This document shows positions 33,890-46,040 of a stretch of 64,000 nt of DNA, piece after piece. The notes beneath the pieces are model-generated. The model was not told the DNA's origin and did not search any database. It worked only from the letters and a program-made list of their open reading frames with translations. Both the position numbers and the translations under genes were made by a program. Source of the DNA: Pseudofabraea citricarpa (Eukaryota > Ascomycota > Leotiomycetes > Helotiales > Dermateaceae); the NCBI GenBank assembly GCA_029641185.1, contig JAPWGK010000005.1:2356001-2420000 (forward strand), read 5' to 3'. The number at the start of each line of letters is the position of its first letter. Within the stretch, counting starts at the first letter, position 1.

Positions 33890-34690
33890 ATGAGGCGATC
33901 CAAGCAATTGAAGACGAAGAGGGCAGAAAATCTTCATGTTCTTGGGAACAAGAGACGAGAAATCAAACAGGTGCTCAAATAAACACGTTCTACAGAGACA
34001 AATTTGACCGAACCATCGGTCCTTCTTTTTCTGTAACAAATTTGAGATCGGAAGTAAAGTCAACAAATGAGCAGCAGTAGTAGCAGCAGCAAGTAGAGTA
34101 TCAAGAGAAAAAGAACATAAGTTAGAACAGGTCCAGAAAAGCCTCATAGTCTTAGAAATAAATACTTCAAACAGAGGAATTTGTGCGAAACATCAGTCCT
34201 TTTCTTCTTCTTCCTGTAACAAGTCTGAGATATAAAGCAAAGGGGAAAAGCTGCAGTAGCAAGTAGAGCAACAGAGGAAAAGAACAGGTGTAGAAAAGCT
34301 TCACGGCCGTGGAAACAAGGGATAAGAGATCTAACAGATGCTCAAGGAAACATATTACACAGAGAGAAATTTGACCGAGCCATCGGTCCTTTTCTCTCTC
34401 TGTAAGAAGTCTGAGATCGGAAGTAAAATCAACATACAAGTAGTAGCAGCAGCAGCAGCAAGTAGAGTGTCAAAAGAAAAAGAGCACAAGCCAGAAAAAG
34501 TCTAGAAAAGCGTTATCGTCTTAGAAACAAGAGACAAAAGATCTAATATATTCTCAAATAAACACCTCCCACAGAGAGGGAAATTTGGCCGAACGATCGG
34601 ATCTTTTTTCTTCTTTTCTCTTTCTGTCCAAGGTAGCTATAGAAACGAAAGTCAAAAAAGTGAGCAGGAGCAGCAAGTAGAGTAATAAAA
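33890..34690. repeat. Degenerate tandem repeat array B (4 copies, ~180-215 bp)
   Basis: Four copies are marked by the core ACAGAG..AAATTTGNCCGAANCATCGG, with the ATCGG core at about 34015, 34192, 34382 and 34596. Each core is followed by a pyrimidine-rich stretch, TCTGAGATCGGAAGTAAA, an AGCAGCAGCAAGTAGAG block, AAAAGAACA and TCTTAGAAACAAGAGA. Spacing of 177, 190 and 214 bp shows indel divergence. Confidence 0.75.
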
Positions 34691-37600
34691 GGGAAAGATT
34701 ATAAGTAAGAGCAGGCACAGGCACAGAGAGCCAAAGCCAGAGCCAAGGAGAAGGAGAGTTTTTTAAGGTTAAACGAAAACCTCCTCTTCGTCTTCTCTAA
34801 TCTTGTTTGTTTGTTTGTTTGTTTTGTTCCTCCCACTCGAGGAAAGTAGAAAAAGCAAGAGCAACGCGACGGAGAAGGAAAACGAAGAAAGTTTACGGCG
34901 ATAGCGACGATCGTACAGAACAACTCGAACGACTGATGGGAAGGGGACTCTTGTCTCCCTAGCACCTATATCTCTATTCGGATGTGGTATACCGAACCGC
35001 AGATTTGTTTACCCGTCCTGCTCCTCTTGTTTAACAGAATAGATGACAGCAGAACACTTATTAACAACGCCGATGGCGATGACGATAGCGATGACGCTGC
35101 TCATTCACAACTCACCTCCTCCCTCCCCCATTCGCCCCCTCCCTCCCATCCATCCATCCATCCATCCTTCCGCACAACTCCAGAAGATCACCAACACATC
35201 ATTCCTCGGAAGGGTAAGTCGGAAGCAAAGTCGCACAGCCCCGAGAGGCTCTCCTTCCGGGACGGTAGTTGTATGGATAAAGGTGGGGGTGGAGCCCAGT
35301 TCCCAAAGGATTATCTGTGTATCTTTTCTCGTTTCTATTTATGCTCGCGCGCGAGGATTCTCTGTTTTTTTCTCTTTGCCTCTGTCTTCGTTTACGACGG
35401 CGATCGCGAGGGTCTCCGTGCATCATCCCTGGCCTGGTGGTGCCTGGGGGTGGGTGCTTGCTTGCTTGTCTGCCGGGAGCCAGCTTGGGCATTGGCGCTG
35501 GCGTGGTTCGCTTCGGCACTGCACTGTTGGGATGCCAGGAACAGAGGGAGAGGTACTGCAAAAGCAAGCTGTCAGAATAATAATAGGGGCACGGTCGTTC
35601 GTCTGTTGATTCTGCTCTGCGTGCGTGCATGCAAACGAAGTACGGCACTCTCTTGGCAGATCGCTTGCTAAGTTGATCGTGCGTGGTACTGCAGGTAGTT
35701 GTGAAGTACGGCGTGTGAGAATTACCAAGTAACAGCATATGGCTCGGTCGGTCGATAGACATAGCAGTTTCTGAACACCGAAGAAATAGATGCTGAATGT
35801 TGATTTAGTAAATATACGACAGAGCGGGAGGAACGCATCTTGAAGATCCGTCTTTCGTTGGAGGCACGGAGACAAACGGTGCCGGTACTCGCTTATTAGC
35901 GATAGCAGCATCTGAGGAATCGTTCTGGTATACAAGAGAACGGGTTTGTAAGAGCTCGTCGATATTCTGCTTACCGTGAGTATGTAGTCTTACAGAAGAT
36001 GTACTATTTAGGTGTAGCAGTCAGTGCAATTGCAGTTGTCCTCAACCGTGCCTTGCGCGACTCTCAAGAAAGACAAAGATCATGGCCCACGGAATTTTCC
36101 TTGTATGCCTGACTAAAGATTGTAATGCCTGAATCGTCAAGGAAGAAAACACCAGACAGAGTTCCTTCAAGTGTACTGGGACCGCTGTCGTCAATGGCCG
36201 GAGAACTCGGTCCACGGGTCTCTCAAGGACCTCACGTGTCAAGCAAGGACAGCGAGCATATCCGGGCTGCCACATGAAATGGCCCTCGGGAGTATGGGAT
36301 CAAAGAGAGTAGTTCAGCCTTCTGAGGTAGCCATTTCGTGCTGAGGAGGCGTTGTTTTGTGACTGTGATGCCTCTGCATTGCAGCCTGGACCATTCTCTT
36401 ATCTTCGTCGGGCTATATAGTTTGGTGGGCGGAGGTTATTGGTGGACACGAAAACACGTCTGTGTGCGAAAGTAAGTTGGAGATGGTTTCTGGGAACTGC
36501 GATAGTTCATGCAAGAAGGAGATATCACATCTGGAGATGGCTTGGGTCACATGTCTAAGATGCCTTATGAAGTTTCCTGTCACAGTAATGAGTCAGTCCC
36601 AGTACTTCCTGTGTCGTGAGATATTCGGCTCTGTTATCCCTTGTACAAATTAAAATGAAGCGATAGCCATATAAGCCCAGTTCGCTGGATAGTATGCATC
36701 ATTCTCATAGATTTTCTTTTTGGAGCTTCAAGAGGGCAAGGCATGAGAGCATGATTGAATGTGAACGAGTCGCTGCCCGAGTCACTCTTCTCACCAAGTT
36801 GTTCAATGCGAATGAATCGCCATCGCAATTTCACGTCCTTGGCATATCCTTACCCTGAAGGATGCTCGGCTGGAGGGAAAGTATCGGGATGTGGCATCGG
36901 GTATCGGGATCGCATTGCTCTGTGACGCGTCGTGGGAAGCAGTTCTCGAGCATGTGGAGCCGAGCAGGCGAGCGGCCGTTCGTGGTGGAGGTTGCAGTGT
37001 AGGATTTGGATGTTTGTGATGGGGGTTATGGTATTGTTTGGGGTGATGTTTCTCGTGGTCGAGTGCAAGTGGTAGGATGGGCCGGTGGCTCGGTCGCTAC
37101 GGTTGCTTTCTCTGTCTCTCAAGTTCCCAACCAAGTGCCGGGTACCTGAATGAATCACGAGCGGGCTAGCGAATGTGGAAAGTTACAATTTCTCTGGAAA
37201 GTTTAGTCTTTGTTTTTGTCTGGTCACTGGTGAGAGATTGAGGGAGACAAAGGCAGAAACAAGGCTCAGCCACGTGCATTCTTACCTCTGGATCTCGTGG
37301 TCGATTTGTCCTGTAATCTCCCCCTGGATGTGCCTCCCTTACATTGTTGTGCAATGTGCATTATCGTCGAATCATCCGCTGCCAGACGAGTTATGCATAA
37401 TCTGCATCTCCCCCCTCTGGCATTAGTGCGAGCATAAAAACAAGTGCTGGCCCGAAGAAGCACCAAGTAATAGTTTAGACTTTTCCATGGATGGAAGTGG
37501 ATGAAAGTGGATGTCGCATCGTACGGTGGTCCTGGTCTGCGCGTCGCTAGAGCTGGTTGTGGCATGGTGGCCGCCGGGGACAGGGGAGGGGGATCGAGAA

Positions 37601-38415
37601 AGCATGGAACAAGGAGATTATTCTGTATTGGAATGGCGCGTGGGTGTGGGGACGATTGCACGATTGACTTGGGTAACTGAACGGCTAGCCTGTAATCAGG
37701 ACCCTGGCGCGGGTCTAGAGTCTACAGTAGAGTCGAGAGTCGGGTATTTAACCGAGGGCTTGCTTCCAGTGAGTGGAAGTGGAACTGGGAAGGTGGCTGT
37801 GGCGGGCGTGCCTTCTACCTTCAGTGGGGAGAGTGCTGGAGAAGCGCTGTAACGGTCAGCCTGCATCCACTGAGGGTTGTGGAAATGGGAATGGGAGATG
37901 GGGAGAGTGGTTGTGGTGGGAGAAAAAAAAAAAAAAAAAGATAGAAACTATTGAAAAGGCCCAGCAGGCATTGCCGCAAGAATGCACTGCGGCGTCTGTG
38001 ATACGCTGCAGAGCCTGTAGGTATGCCAGTCTGCCACTGGATGGTCCCCTGAATCTCTGGGGGGTTATTTTGGGGGGGTTGCTGCCCCGGTTTATTTATT
38101 TCCAATACTTGCTCGGGCGTGCAGTCTGCAGCGTGGCTGCTGCTCGATCCAAACCACGGCCTGACCCTGAACCTGAACCTGACAAGACATGGGTCGTCAG
38201 TGATGGCTGAAGGGCCTAGAATGGGGTCAAGTCTGGCTCGCGCTGTCTTTGTTGTTCTCTCTCTCTCGACTCTTCTGTTGTCACTCATATTCAGCCTGAT
38301 ATGTCCAGTGTGCCCGAGTAAGAGAGAACAATATATCCAACTTCAGTCACTCGTTTATCTGATCTTGGTTCTGCTCTTCGCTCTCTTTACCCTCTTTTTG
38401 TTTTCTCACTCTCAA

Positions 38416-38444
38416 CTCTCCCTCTCCCTCTCCCTCTCCCTCTC
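38416..38444. repeat. (CTCTCC)n pyrimidine tract
   Basis: About five tandem CTCTCC units in the putative leader/promoter of the DUF7729 gene. Such CT tracts are common near fungal transcription starts. Confidence 0.8.
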
Positions 38445-38832
38445 ACAACGCCGATCCGCAACTCTCGACCCTCGCGACCCTCTCGAGCAACACAGATCTT
38501 CAGGTACCTTACGATATCGAGTTACCGGCTGCATACACCGTCGCCCTCTTGCACCACCGCGAACGGGATAAGGCTGAACGGGAGCTTCAGAAGAATAACG
38601 AGTCAATTGGACCAACGTGTTTCGAGCCCTTCTGGAAGTCTGTAGTGGTGGATTGTATCGCATCGAGAAGTGGGAAGAAGTCATTCATTCATTCATCCAT
38701 CCGCCGCATCGGGACAAACCACCAACACCAACATCAACACCAAACCTCACCCACGCCCTCGACAGCACGATTGTCGAAGGTCCCCTAGGTGATGCTGGAA
38801 CCACGACTCTAGATCCCAAACCCATTATCGCC

Positions 38833-40266
38833 ATGATGAAGATGACTTCCACGAACACCAATAATACTATTAATGACAGAGCAGTGAGCCCATCACGGAC
38901 ATCTCGCCAAAGCTCTTCGACGTCGCACCATCGCTCGTCCCCCAGCACATCATCATCCGCATCCACCCCGACCGGGAATTGCTCCCAACCAGGTCGTCAT
39001 CAGCCTCAGTCGTCGTCGTCGCACAGCCGCATGTCCATGTCCCTGCTGCTCTTGATATGTTTCTTCGCCCTCAACTGCTCTGCCCATCTCATCCCGCTGT
39101 CGAGCTCAACTCTCGACGAACAGATGATCGAGGCCCCCGACGCGGAACTGCGAGAATCTGCATCGCCGGCCCCCCGCGAAAAGCTGCTGCCCGAGGACGA
39201 TCTCCTGGGATCGACACTCCAGCGCCTGGCGAAGACGGGAACCATCCTCGTGGATCAACGACCTCCACCGGTGCCCGTGTCGCCCACGGCCTGGGAACTC
39301 GTGAACGTCGACGAAGCAATCGAACTGCGGATGAAGAGGAGAAATAAGAGGCAGTTGTCGACGTCGGCAGCGGCGTCAATCACGCCAACGACGACGCCGA
39401 CTCCTACAGCGACCGTTTCCACCAGCACAGCTAGCGTTCTCGTCGTCGCCGCGACCAATACTGCAACGTCCTTGCCGACGCCTTTCGATAGCGGCTTCAG
39501 TAATAACATCACCGACAGCTGCTCCGCATTCCTCGACGAGTTTCTTAATAATGCCACCTTCAAGGCATGCCTGCCGTTCTCGCTGCTCCTCCAGGTAAGT
39601 TCGGTCGATGCCGATGCCAATGCCAATGCTCGTGGGGTGGTGACGAAACAGCTAACCATCCATCCATCCATCTAGTCATCCAACTCCTTCTTTCAGGTCT
39701 CGAAGTCTCTAGTCCGCACTACGCAGCTGCTAGACTACACCTGTTCGACGAATGTCACCACCTGCTCCGCCTACACGTCCAATGTCGCCGCCAACCTCTC
39801 CCTCGCCGAGAACTGCGGATCCGACCTCTCCAACCAGAACCCCCTCGTGCAACAGGCTCTCTTGGGCCTGGAGAGCTATCAGGTCCTCTACCAAGCGTCC
39901 TGCCTCCGCGATCCCGAGACCGCTTCCTACTGCTTTGCCGATGCGGTCACCAACTCCAGCAGTCCCACCGACAGCTACCCATACTACCTCCCACTGAACG
40001 TCTCCCTCCCCGGAGGCAGCCAGCCAACATGTGATAGGTGCTTGCGAAACACGATGGAGATCTTCGCCGCGGCGAGCAGTAACCGCAGCACTGCCATCGC
40101 TTCCACCTATGCCACCGCAGCTCAGATCATCAACGTCGATTGTGGGCCCGGATTCGTCAACGCTTCACTCCCAGCTGCAGCCGTGACAGGGGCCGCGTCC
40201 AGCCTCGCACTACCCAACTCAGCATTACTCGCATTGGTTCTGGTCGTTGGAAGCTGGTTGGTTTGA
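38833..40266 (+). CDS. GPI-anchored cell-surface protein with DUF7729 domain (450 aa)
   Basis: A fungal family of secreted, wall-attached proteins of unknown function. Exons 38833-39594 and 39676-40266 join in phase 0 across an 81-nt intron (GTAAGT, CATCTAG). The N-terminus is a long Ser/Thr-rich stretch followed by a signal-anchor-like segment (MSLLLLICFFALNCSAH). A dibasic KRRNKR site follows, which Kex2 could cleave. The conserved domain opens with LPTPFDSGFSNNITDSCSAF and continues ACLPFSLLLQ|SSNSFFQ, then Cys-containing motifs (YCFADAVTNSSSPTDSYPYYLPL, PTCDRCLRNTMEIFA). The C-terminus is Ala/Ser-rich with a hydrophobic tail (LLALVLVVGSWLV), typical of GPI addition. Frames upstream of the ATG are open but look like leader. 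Confidence 0.83.
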
Positions 40267-42033
40267 ATCATCTAAGCGGGAGGGAGAGCTCGGAAGGACC
40301 GGATTGGTCCAGGAAGGCCCGGTTTACCACGATGAGAAGATCCGACAGATCTTCGTGTCACGTCGGGTTCACGATACTCGAGAAGGAAGACATGTACGAC
40401 TTGCAACTTGGTCATCAGACGATTTCGGAATCGGAATTCGGATGAAATATCTCCATTCCCTGGCATCCGCCAGAGCAGAAGAGGAGAAGGAACGAAAAGG
40501 CAGCCACCCGGTCATTGTAGAGAGACCGTGGCCGATGTTAATATAATTACACAAGAGATCGAACCGTACCATATGGGGCATTATTGGGAGGAAGGAAATC
40601 TTTTATCGCGATCTGGAAGAAAAAGCTTTTTGCACTGCAGCACGGCGTCGATACCCACACCTTGAATGGAAAAAAGGAGGCTTTTTTAATGATTCGTTTT
40701 TAGCGGAAGGTCCTCTTTGGCGTTGGACAGAGAGGAAAAGAGAGTGATGGATTGTCGATATATTTTTTTTAAACTTCTCTGCCACCCTTTTTACATATTA
40801 CTTATTTTCTAATTATTTACCTTCACCTTAACTTTTTAGTTGTAACTTTCTCGAGGTCATTTGTACATGTAGATGTGTACCTTGGCTCAGAATCTAAATA
40901 CAAACTTTTACATAATCCTGATCTGCTTTTTCTCTCTCTTTATGATAAGTGTGCGAAGGCTTGATGAATCATGAATCTTGTCGCTCACTGTCGCTCTTGA
41001 CGACCCCGGAGAGGAGATCCGGTACACTGGACAGAGATGCAGGCTGCAGGACAAGAGATAAGAAGCTATAAAGCTAGCTCGAGATCATACGAAAGCCTAC
41101 CGTATGGCAACATGCCAACCCCGGAAACAATATTACTGTACCATGCATAATCACTTATTGAAGACTCAAACTTCCTTTCGAGGCAAGTGCTTATCTTATC
41201 CTGCACACGTTGCATTCACCCAAATCTTGACTTGTCTTCGGCATTTACTTTCCTGGTCTGATCTTTTTTTTTTGTTTTTTTTTTTGTCTTTCTCCTGGTC
41301 GCTATGATTCCTTCCACCAATCTCCCAGCCGACCGAACGGACGACGCCCAACTTCAAGACTAGTGTCGAGAGAGACAAGACTCTCTTTCTCTCCCCTGCG
41401 GCTCAGCAACCTCTGGGCTAAGAATGGCAGAACCAAACCCTGACTATCAAAAAAAGCTGCTACCTACGAACGCCCCCAAGAAGGCGATCTGCGAATAAGG
41501 GTGTGCGATCTGAGCTGGGGTCAATGGCACCACGGCACCAAGACGCTCACGAGCGACGCCGCCGAGTCTGTTTCTCGCAGCTGATGGGATACATTTCACA
41601 CACAACCACACATCCACACAACCACACCACCACCACCACCACCACTACCCCCGCTCTGCCAGCCCCACAATCCCGACTTCTTCTGACTATTGATACGAGC
41701 TGCAATGCAAGTCCGTATGCATCCAGAAGCTGGGCCTCCAGCCATACGGCTCTCTTCAATTTCCCATCTGGAGCTGCCCGTGTCTTGTCTTGTCCTCAGG
41801 TCGTAAGCAGCAGGACAGCAGGACAGCAGCACGCTCCACGATGCGATACGGGAGACGCTACCGTCTGCCACCAGCGAGTGAAGTTGGCCTCACCTCACGA
41901 TGGCTCCGGCCGTTATAAGAAAGTAGTGCTTTTCTCTCAGCCGTGTCTTCCCCTTTATTTCTTTCTCTCCCTCTCTTTCGTTCTCTGTCGCAGCCTCACT
42001 GTCGTTCATGTCACTCGTTCAATCTTCTTCAGC
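40267..42033. other. Intergenic region; peroxidase promoter and leader
   Basis: 3' flank of the DUF7729 gene, then a CAC/CCA-rich simple tract near 41620-41648 and a pyrimidine-rich leader. The peroxidase frame stays open upstream to about 41503 without a stop, but the signal peptide at 42034 marks the start. Confidence 0.5.
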
Positions 42034-44838
42034 ATGAAGAGCTCTCTTGCGATTGTAGCATGGCTAGGCCTGCTTCTTTCTGGTACCTCGGCCGACCCCA
42101 CGTGGCCTGCAACGACGGATGAGTTGGAGGATTACATGTTTGTAACTCAGGGCTACGGGGCCAGTGGTTTCGCAGCTCATGTTATCCCGTGCACGGCGTC
42201 TGAGTTCGGTCCGGGGAGACAGGTGTCGGCGGAATGGATCCGGGTTGGCTTTCATGATATGGCGACGACGAACGTCTACTATGCGACTGTTGGAGTACCG
42301 CATGGAGGGATCGATGCGTCTCTCATGTTTGAGTTAAACTCGGGCGAGAACGTGGGCGACGGATTTGCCAGTTCCCTCACGACGTATGGACAGTTCTTCT
42401 CCAAGCGGACATCAGTTGCCGATCTGATTGCGTTGGGTGTATCCACGGCGACTCGTTCTTGTGGTGGACCACTGGTACCAGTCAAGCCAGGGAGGGTCGA
42501 TGCCACAGCCGCAGGACCTCTGGGTGTTCCCCAGCCCCAGAATTCTCTCTTCACCTTCCAAAGCCAATTCCAGAGGATGGGCTTCACCACATCTGAGATG
42601 ATCTTGATGACAGCATGTGGCCATACTGTGGGAGGAGTCCACGCCGGAAACTTCCCAAACATTGTTATCCCGGGTACGGTTGCAAATGACTATGCTCTCT
42701 TTGACGACACGACGGGCCAATTCGATGAGCATATTGCAACCCAATATCTGGGCGGTACCACAACGGATCCTCTCTCGGTTGGCCCATGTGTGAGCTCGAC
42801 CAGATGTTCAGACAAGGTTACCTTCAATGGGGATAGCAATGCCACCATCAGCACAATCAACACTCCAACGACTTTTGCTACTAATTGTCAGACTATCTTT
42901 CAGCGCATGATTGAGACGGTGCCTCCTACAATTACTCTGGGGGCTGCTTTGGCGCCTTATACAGTCAAGCCGTATGCTCTTCAGCTTACTTTACTTTCAG
43001 GGGGAACGAGTATCAAATTTGAAGGAAAGATTCGCGTCAGAACTACAAATGGTGCTGTGGCGAGTGTGCAACTGATCTATCTAAACCGTAATGGTGGAAC
43101 GGGGGGTACCATTACCACAACTGTTGCAGGTACTGCTCAGGGATTTGATGATACTTTCACTGTAAGTTTTTGTTTCTAGAATTAGAATTCTACTAATGGG
43201 GTTTAGTTCTATGGTTTCTCAACTACCCTGGATTCTACAACTTCAATTTCGTCATTCAAGATTCAAGTCACATACACCACTGGAGGTGTGACGACTTATG
43301 ATAATAATGGCTCTGGCTACCCGATTCAAGATTCAGTCATGTATCTTGCTCCACAGAGTTGTGTCAGTCAAGCTGGAAGTCTGACAGTTGTAGCTGCCGT
43401 TCGGAACACTATCAGCACAGCTCCAACACTCGATCTCTCATTGAAGACTGCAAGATCTGGAGTACCGGTGCCAGCTCTATCGAATTCATCTCTTGCAATG
43501 ACTAAGGGTTCTACAATCGGAGCATACACTCTCTATAGCGGCAGCGCTACTTTGACTTCGGATCAGCTTTCCAATACGCAATTTGATGTCTCAGCTGGTA
43601 CGGTGAAGGATCAGTTTAAGACTTCTGCTGGAATGGGGGCTGTATGCTCCCCTTTGGGTTCTAGTGCAAGTAGTTCGACGAGTAGTACCACATCTCGATC
43701 AACTACAAGTACTTCAATAACCAGCACGACCTCGCGAACATCAACTAGTTCATCTCAAACTTTAACGACTACCACATCTCGGACATCAACAAGCACAACT
43801 TCAGCACCAACGCAGACGGGACCAGCTCACAAAACCACAGTCGGAGCATACACCTTCCAAGGCTGCTACACGGAAGGTACTGGCGTCCGAGCCCTCAGCG
43901 GCGCAACGTTTATTGATTACACTACCATGACGCTCGAGAAATGTGCCAGTAACTGCGCCGCGTACACGTACTGGGGAGTTGAGTATTCTGGCGAATGCTA
44001 CTGTGGCAATTCTCTAGGCACGGGTTCAGTCCTCGCCCCTCTCGCAGATTGTAGTTTCCTGTGTCCCGGGAATAATCTAGAGTATTGCGGTGCGGGGGAT
44101 CGGTTGGAGCTGTATGGGAAAGTAGCTGTTTCTTCGAGTTCAAGTTCTACTTCAAGGTCGTCTTCTTCGTCTTCTTCAAGCTCACGCACTTCATCAACCC
44201 TTACTACATCTACAAAACCAAGCAGCAGCACCGCTACGACATCATCAATCACTTCCCGAACTTCCACTTCCACCACTTCTTCTTCCGCATCTCCAACATC
44301 CACCTCCCCAACCCAGCCCCAAACAATAGGATCCTACACCTTCTACAGCTGCATGACCGAAGCCACCAATGCGCGTGCCCTGACGGGTGCCGCATTCGCC
44401 TACGACACGATGACGCTATCGAGCTGCGCGGCCAATTGCACGGGCTTCCAGTACTTCGGCACCGAGTACGGCCGGGAATGCTACTGTGGAAACTCGTTCT
44501 CGACGGGCTCCAACAAGGTCGATGGTAGCCAGTGTAGTATGCTATGTGCGGGTGATACGAAGACCTTCTGTGGCGCGGGCGATCGGTTGAGTGTTTATGT
44601 TTTGAGGTCAGCTGGGATTCCTTCTTCAACTTCTATTTCTAAGATTTCTTCTACTTCTCGAATTTCCTCTTCTTCTACTCGGTCTTCTTCTACTTCTAGA
44701 TCTTCTTCTACTTCCAAATCTTCTTCTCGGTCTTCTACAACTACCCGAATTTCTACTTCTAAAACTTCTACTACTTCCAAATCTTCTTCTCGATCTTCTT
44801 CTACAGCTCGACCCTCTTCAACCTCAGGCATTAAATAG
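42034..44838 (+). CDS. Secreted class II-type heme peroxidase with two WSC domains (919 aa)
   Basis: Extracellular hydrogen-peroxide-dependent oxidase fused to carbohydrate-binding modules. Exons 42034-43161 and 43207-44838 join in phase 0 across a 45-nt intron. Signal peptide: residues 1-20 (MKSSLAIVAWLGLLLSGTSA). The peroxidase part has the distal heme pocket R70 and H74 (EWIRVGFHDM) and the proximal H197 (MTACGHTVGG). A beta-rich middle region runs from about 300 to 520. Two WSC domains follow (about 589-680 and 749-840, each with GCY/SCM..., ECYCGNS, YCGAGDRL), separated by long Ser/Thr linkers that are probably O-mannosylated. A Ser-rich tail ends without a GPI signal. Likely located in or on the cell wall. 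Mn-binding or lignin-oxidising residues are not clearly identifiable. Confidence 0.9.
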
Positions 44839-46040
44839 AATCGTCAAGCTCACCAAATCTCGGTCTAGCACTTAACATGGTACCAAACTCAGCTAGTCCA
44901 GCAGTACCAGCTCGAGGTGAGGCATTTAAAGAAAGATGCACTCGCGTAGATAGATACCTAGGTATATAGCTACATACCTTAGCTACCACCGCATATCGCT
45001 AAACCCGGTATCGATCACACGAACGGGTTTTTACTTGGCATTTTAGACATGGAAGGTGGGTGGGAGGAGTACACAAGGCGTTTTCGTTTGCTTTTTCTTC
45101 TTTCTCGGGCGGGAAGGAGGCTGGAATCGGAATGGCATCTGGATTTAATCTGAGAGGCAGAAAGGAGAGAGGGCCTTTTTACGGTGATAGCCAGTCGATG
45201 GATTTATCATGCTGGACGATCAGTCGGAAAGAAAGAAAAGCAGAGTCGGATAGTAAAGCTAAATGTACTCGCAGCTAAATAACCTGGCCGTCTGAGAATT
45301 GTTCAAGACTACACGTGGAATATGGTGAGAGTTAGAATATATGGCAAGTTGGCACTCTTTAAACTCCATGTAAACTTGTTGGGGCTATCTATCGAATCAC
45401 CCTCACTTCCCTCCTTGGTAGCATGCCATTTCAGAGCTACCCTTTCTCAGGCTTTCTGTGTTGTTTTTATATATTTTCCTTACCTCTCTCCCCTACCTGT
45501 TGTGTTCAATTTGCCCCTCTCAACTTCCTTCCCTATTTCTTAACCTACCGACCGCACTCATTCGCATCGTGTCGGTGGTGATTTTGTCTTCGACTTCCTT
45601 TACATCAAGTAGGTAGGTAGGTAGGTAGGTAGGAGGCTGGCTGGGATTGACTTGCGTACTGACGTATCACTTATCCAATCACTTATTCAATTCCAGCCTG
45701 TGCATGGACTTACGCTCCTGCTTTACACATTTACAGCACATTACTTACAGACAGGCTTCCTTTGATCCTCTATTCTTCTCTTCCACACCCTCAAACGAGA
45801 TGAAATACTCAAAGGATCTTTAAGAAAGCATTCTTTTAGTAGAAATCCAAAAAAAGGAAAACTCAAACGCCGTCCATTCCATGTCAATCGTATAAAAATT
45901 TCTAAAAATTGAAAAATGAAAACGACAAGAACACCCATGGCATCCTACGCTCATTCCATCCCATCCTAAAATACACAAATCCCTCAACCGACCAAGTCGA
46001 GAGAGTCATAAAAAGAGAGAGAAGAGAAAGACATGATCAC
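44839..46040. other. Intergenic region between convergent genes
   Basis: 3' flanks of the peroxidase and Dcr2 genes. Includes an (AGGT)n microsatellite at about 45609-45633. No gene supported. Confidence 0.55.
45609..45633. repeat. (AGGT)n microsatellite
   Basis: Six near-perfect TAGG/AGGT units in non-coding DNA. Confidence 0.9.

Larger units (their letters stand above)
33121..38832. other. 5.7-kb gene-empty region with repeats
   Basis: No gene supported. Left part: two degenerate tandem arrays (listed separately). 34.7-35.0 kb is purine-rich with a (TTTG)n tract near 34807. From 35.0 kb onward pyrimidine-rich sequence, (CATC)n near 35145, a poly-A run near 37923-37939 and a (CTCTCC)n tract near 38416 occur. 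Several frames over 60 codons exist (for example 34982-35671), but none shows a domain or sensible splice partners. The right end is probably a long leader for the DUF7729 gene. Confidence 0.5.

Noticed and set aside
33866..34439. Two minus-strand frames (93 and 90 codons) in repeat array B
   Set aside because: They follow the repeat units, have Leu/Phe/Ser-biased text from the pyrimidine-rich strand, and lack splice partners; better explained as repeat sequence.
34982..35671. 229-codon plus-strand frame in the gene-empty region
   Set aside because: Low-complexity Ser/Pro and Cys/Trp-rich text with (CATC)n content; overlapping frames on both strands are equally open, typical of biased composition rather than coding.
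38617..38832. Upstream extension of the DUF7729 frame
   Set aside because: Begins at GTG, has (CATT)n/(CATC)n simple sequence, and the first ATG in frame is at 38833.
41503..42033. Upstream in-frame extension of the peroxidase
   Set aside because: Contains simple (CAC)n sequence and no conserved text; the strong signal peptide at 42034 marks the start, so the extension is leader.
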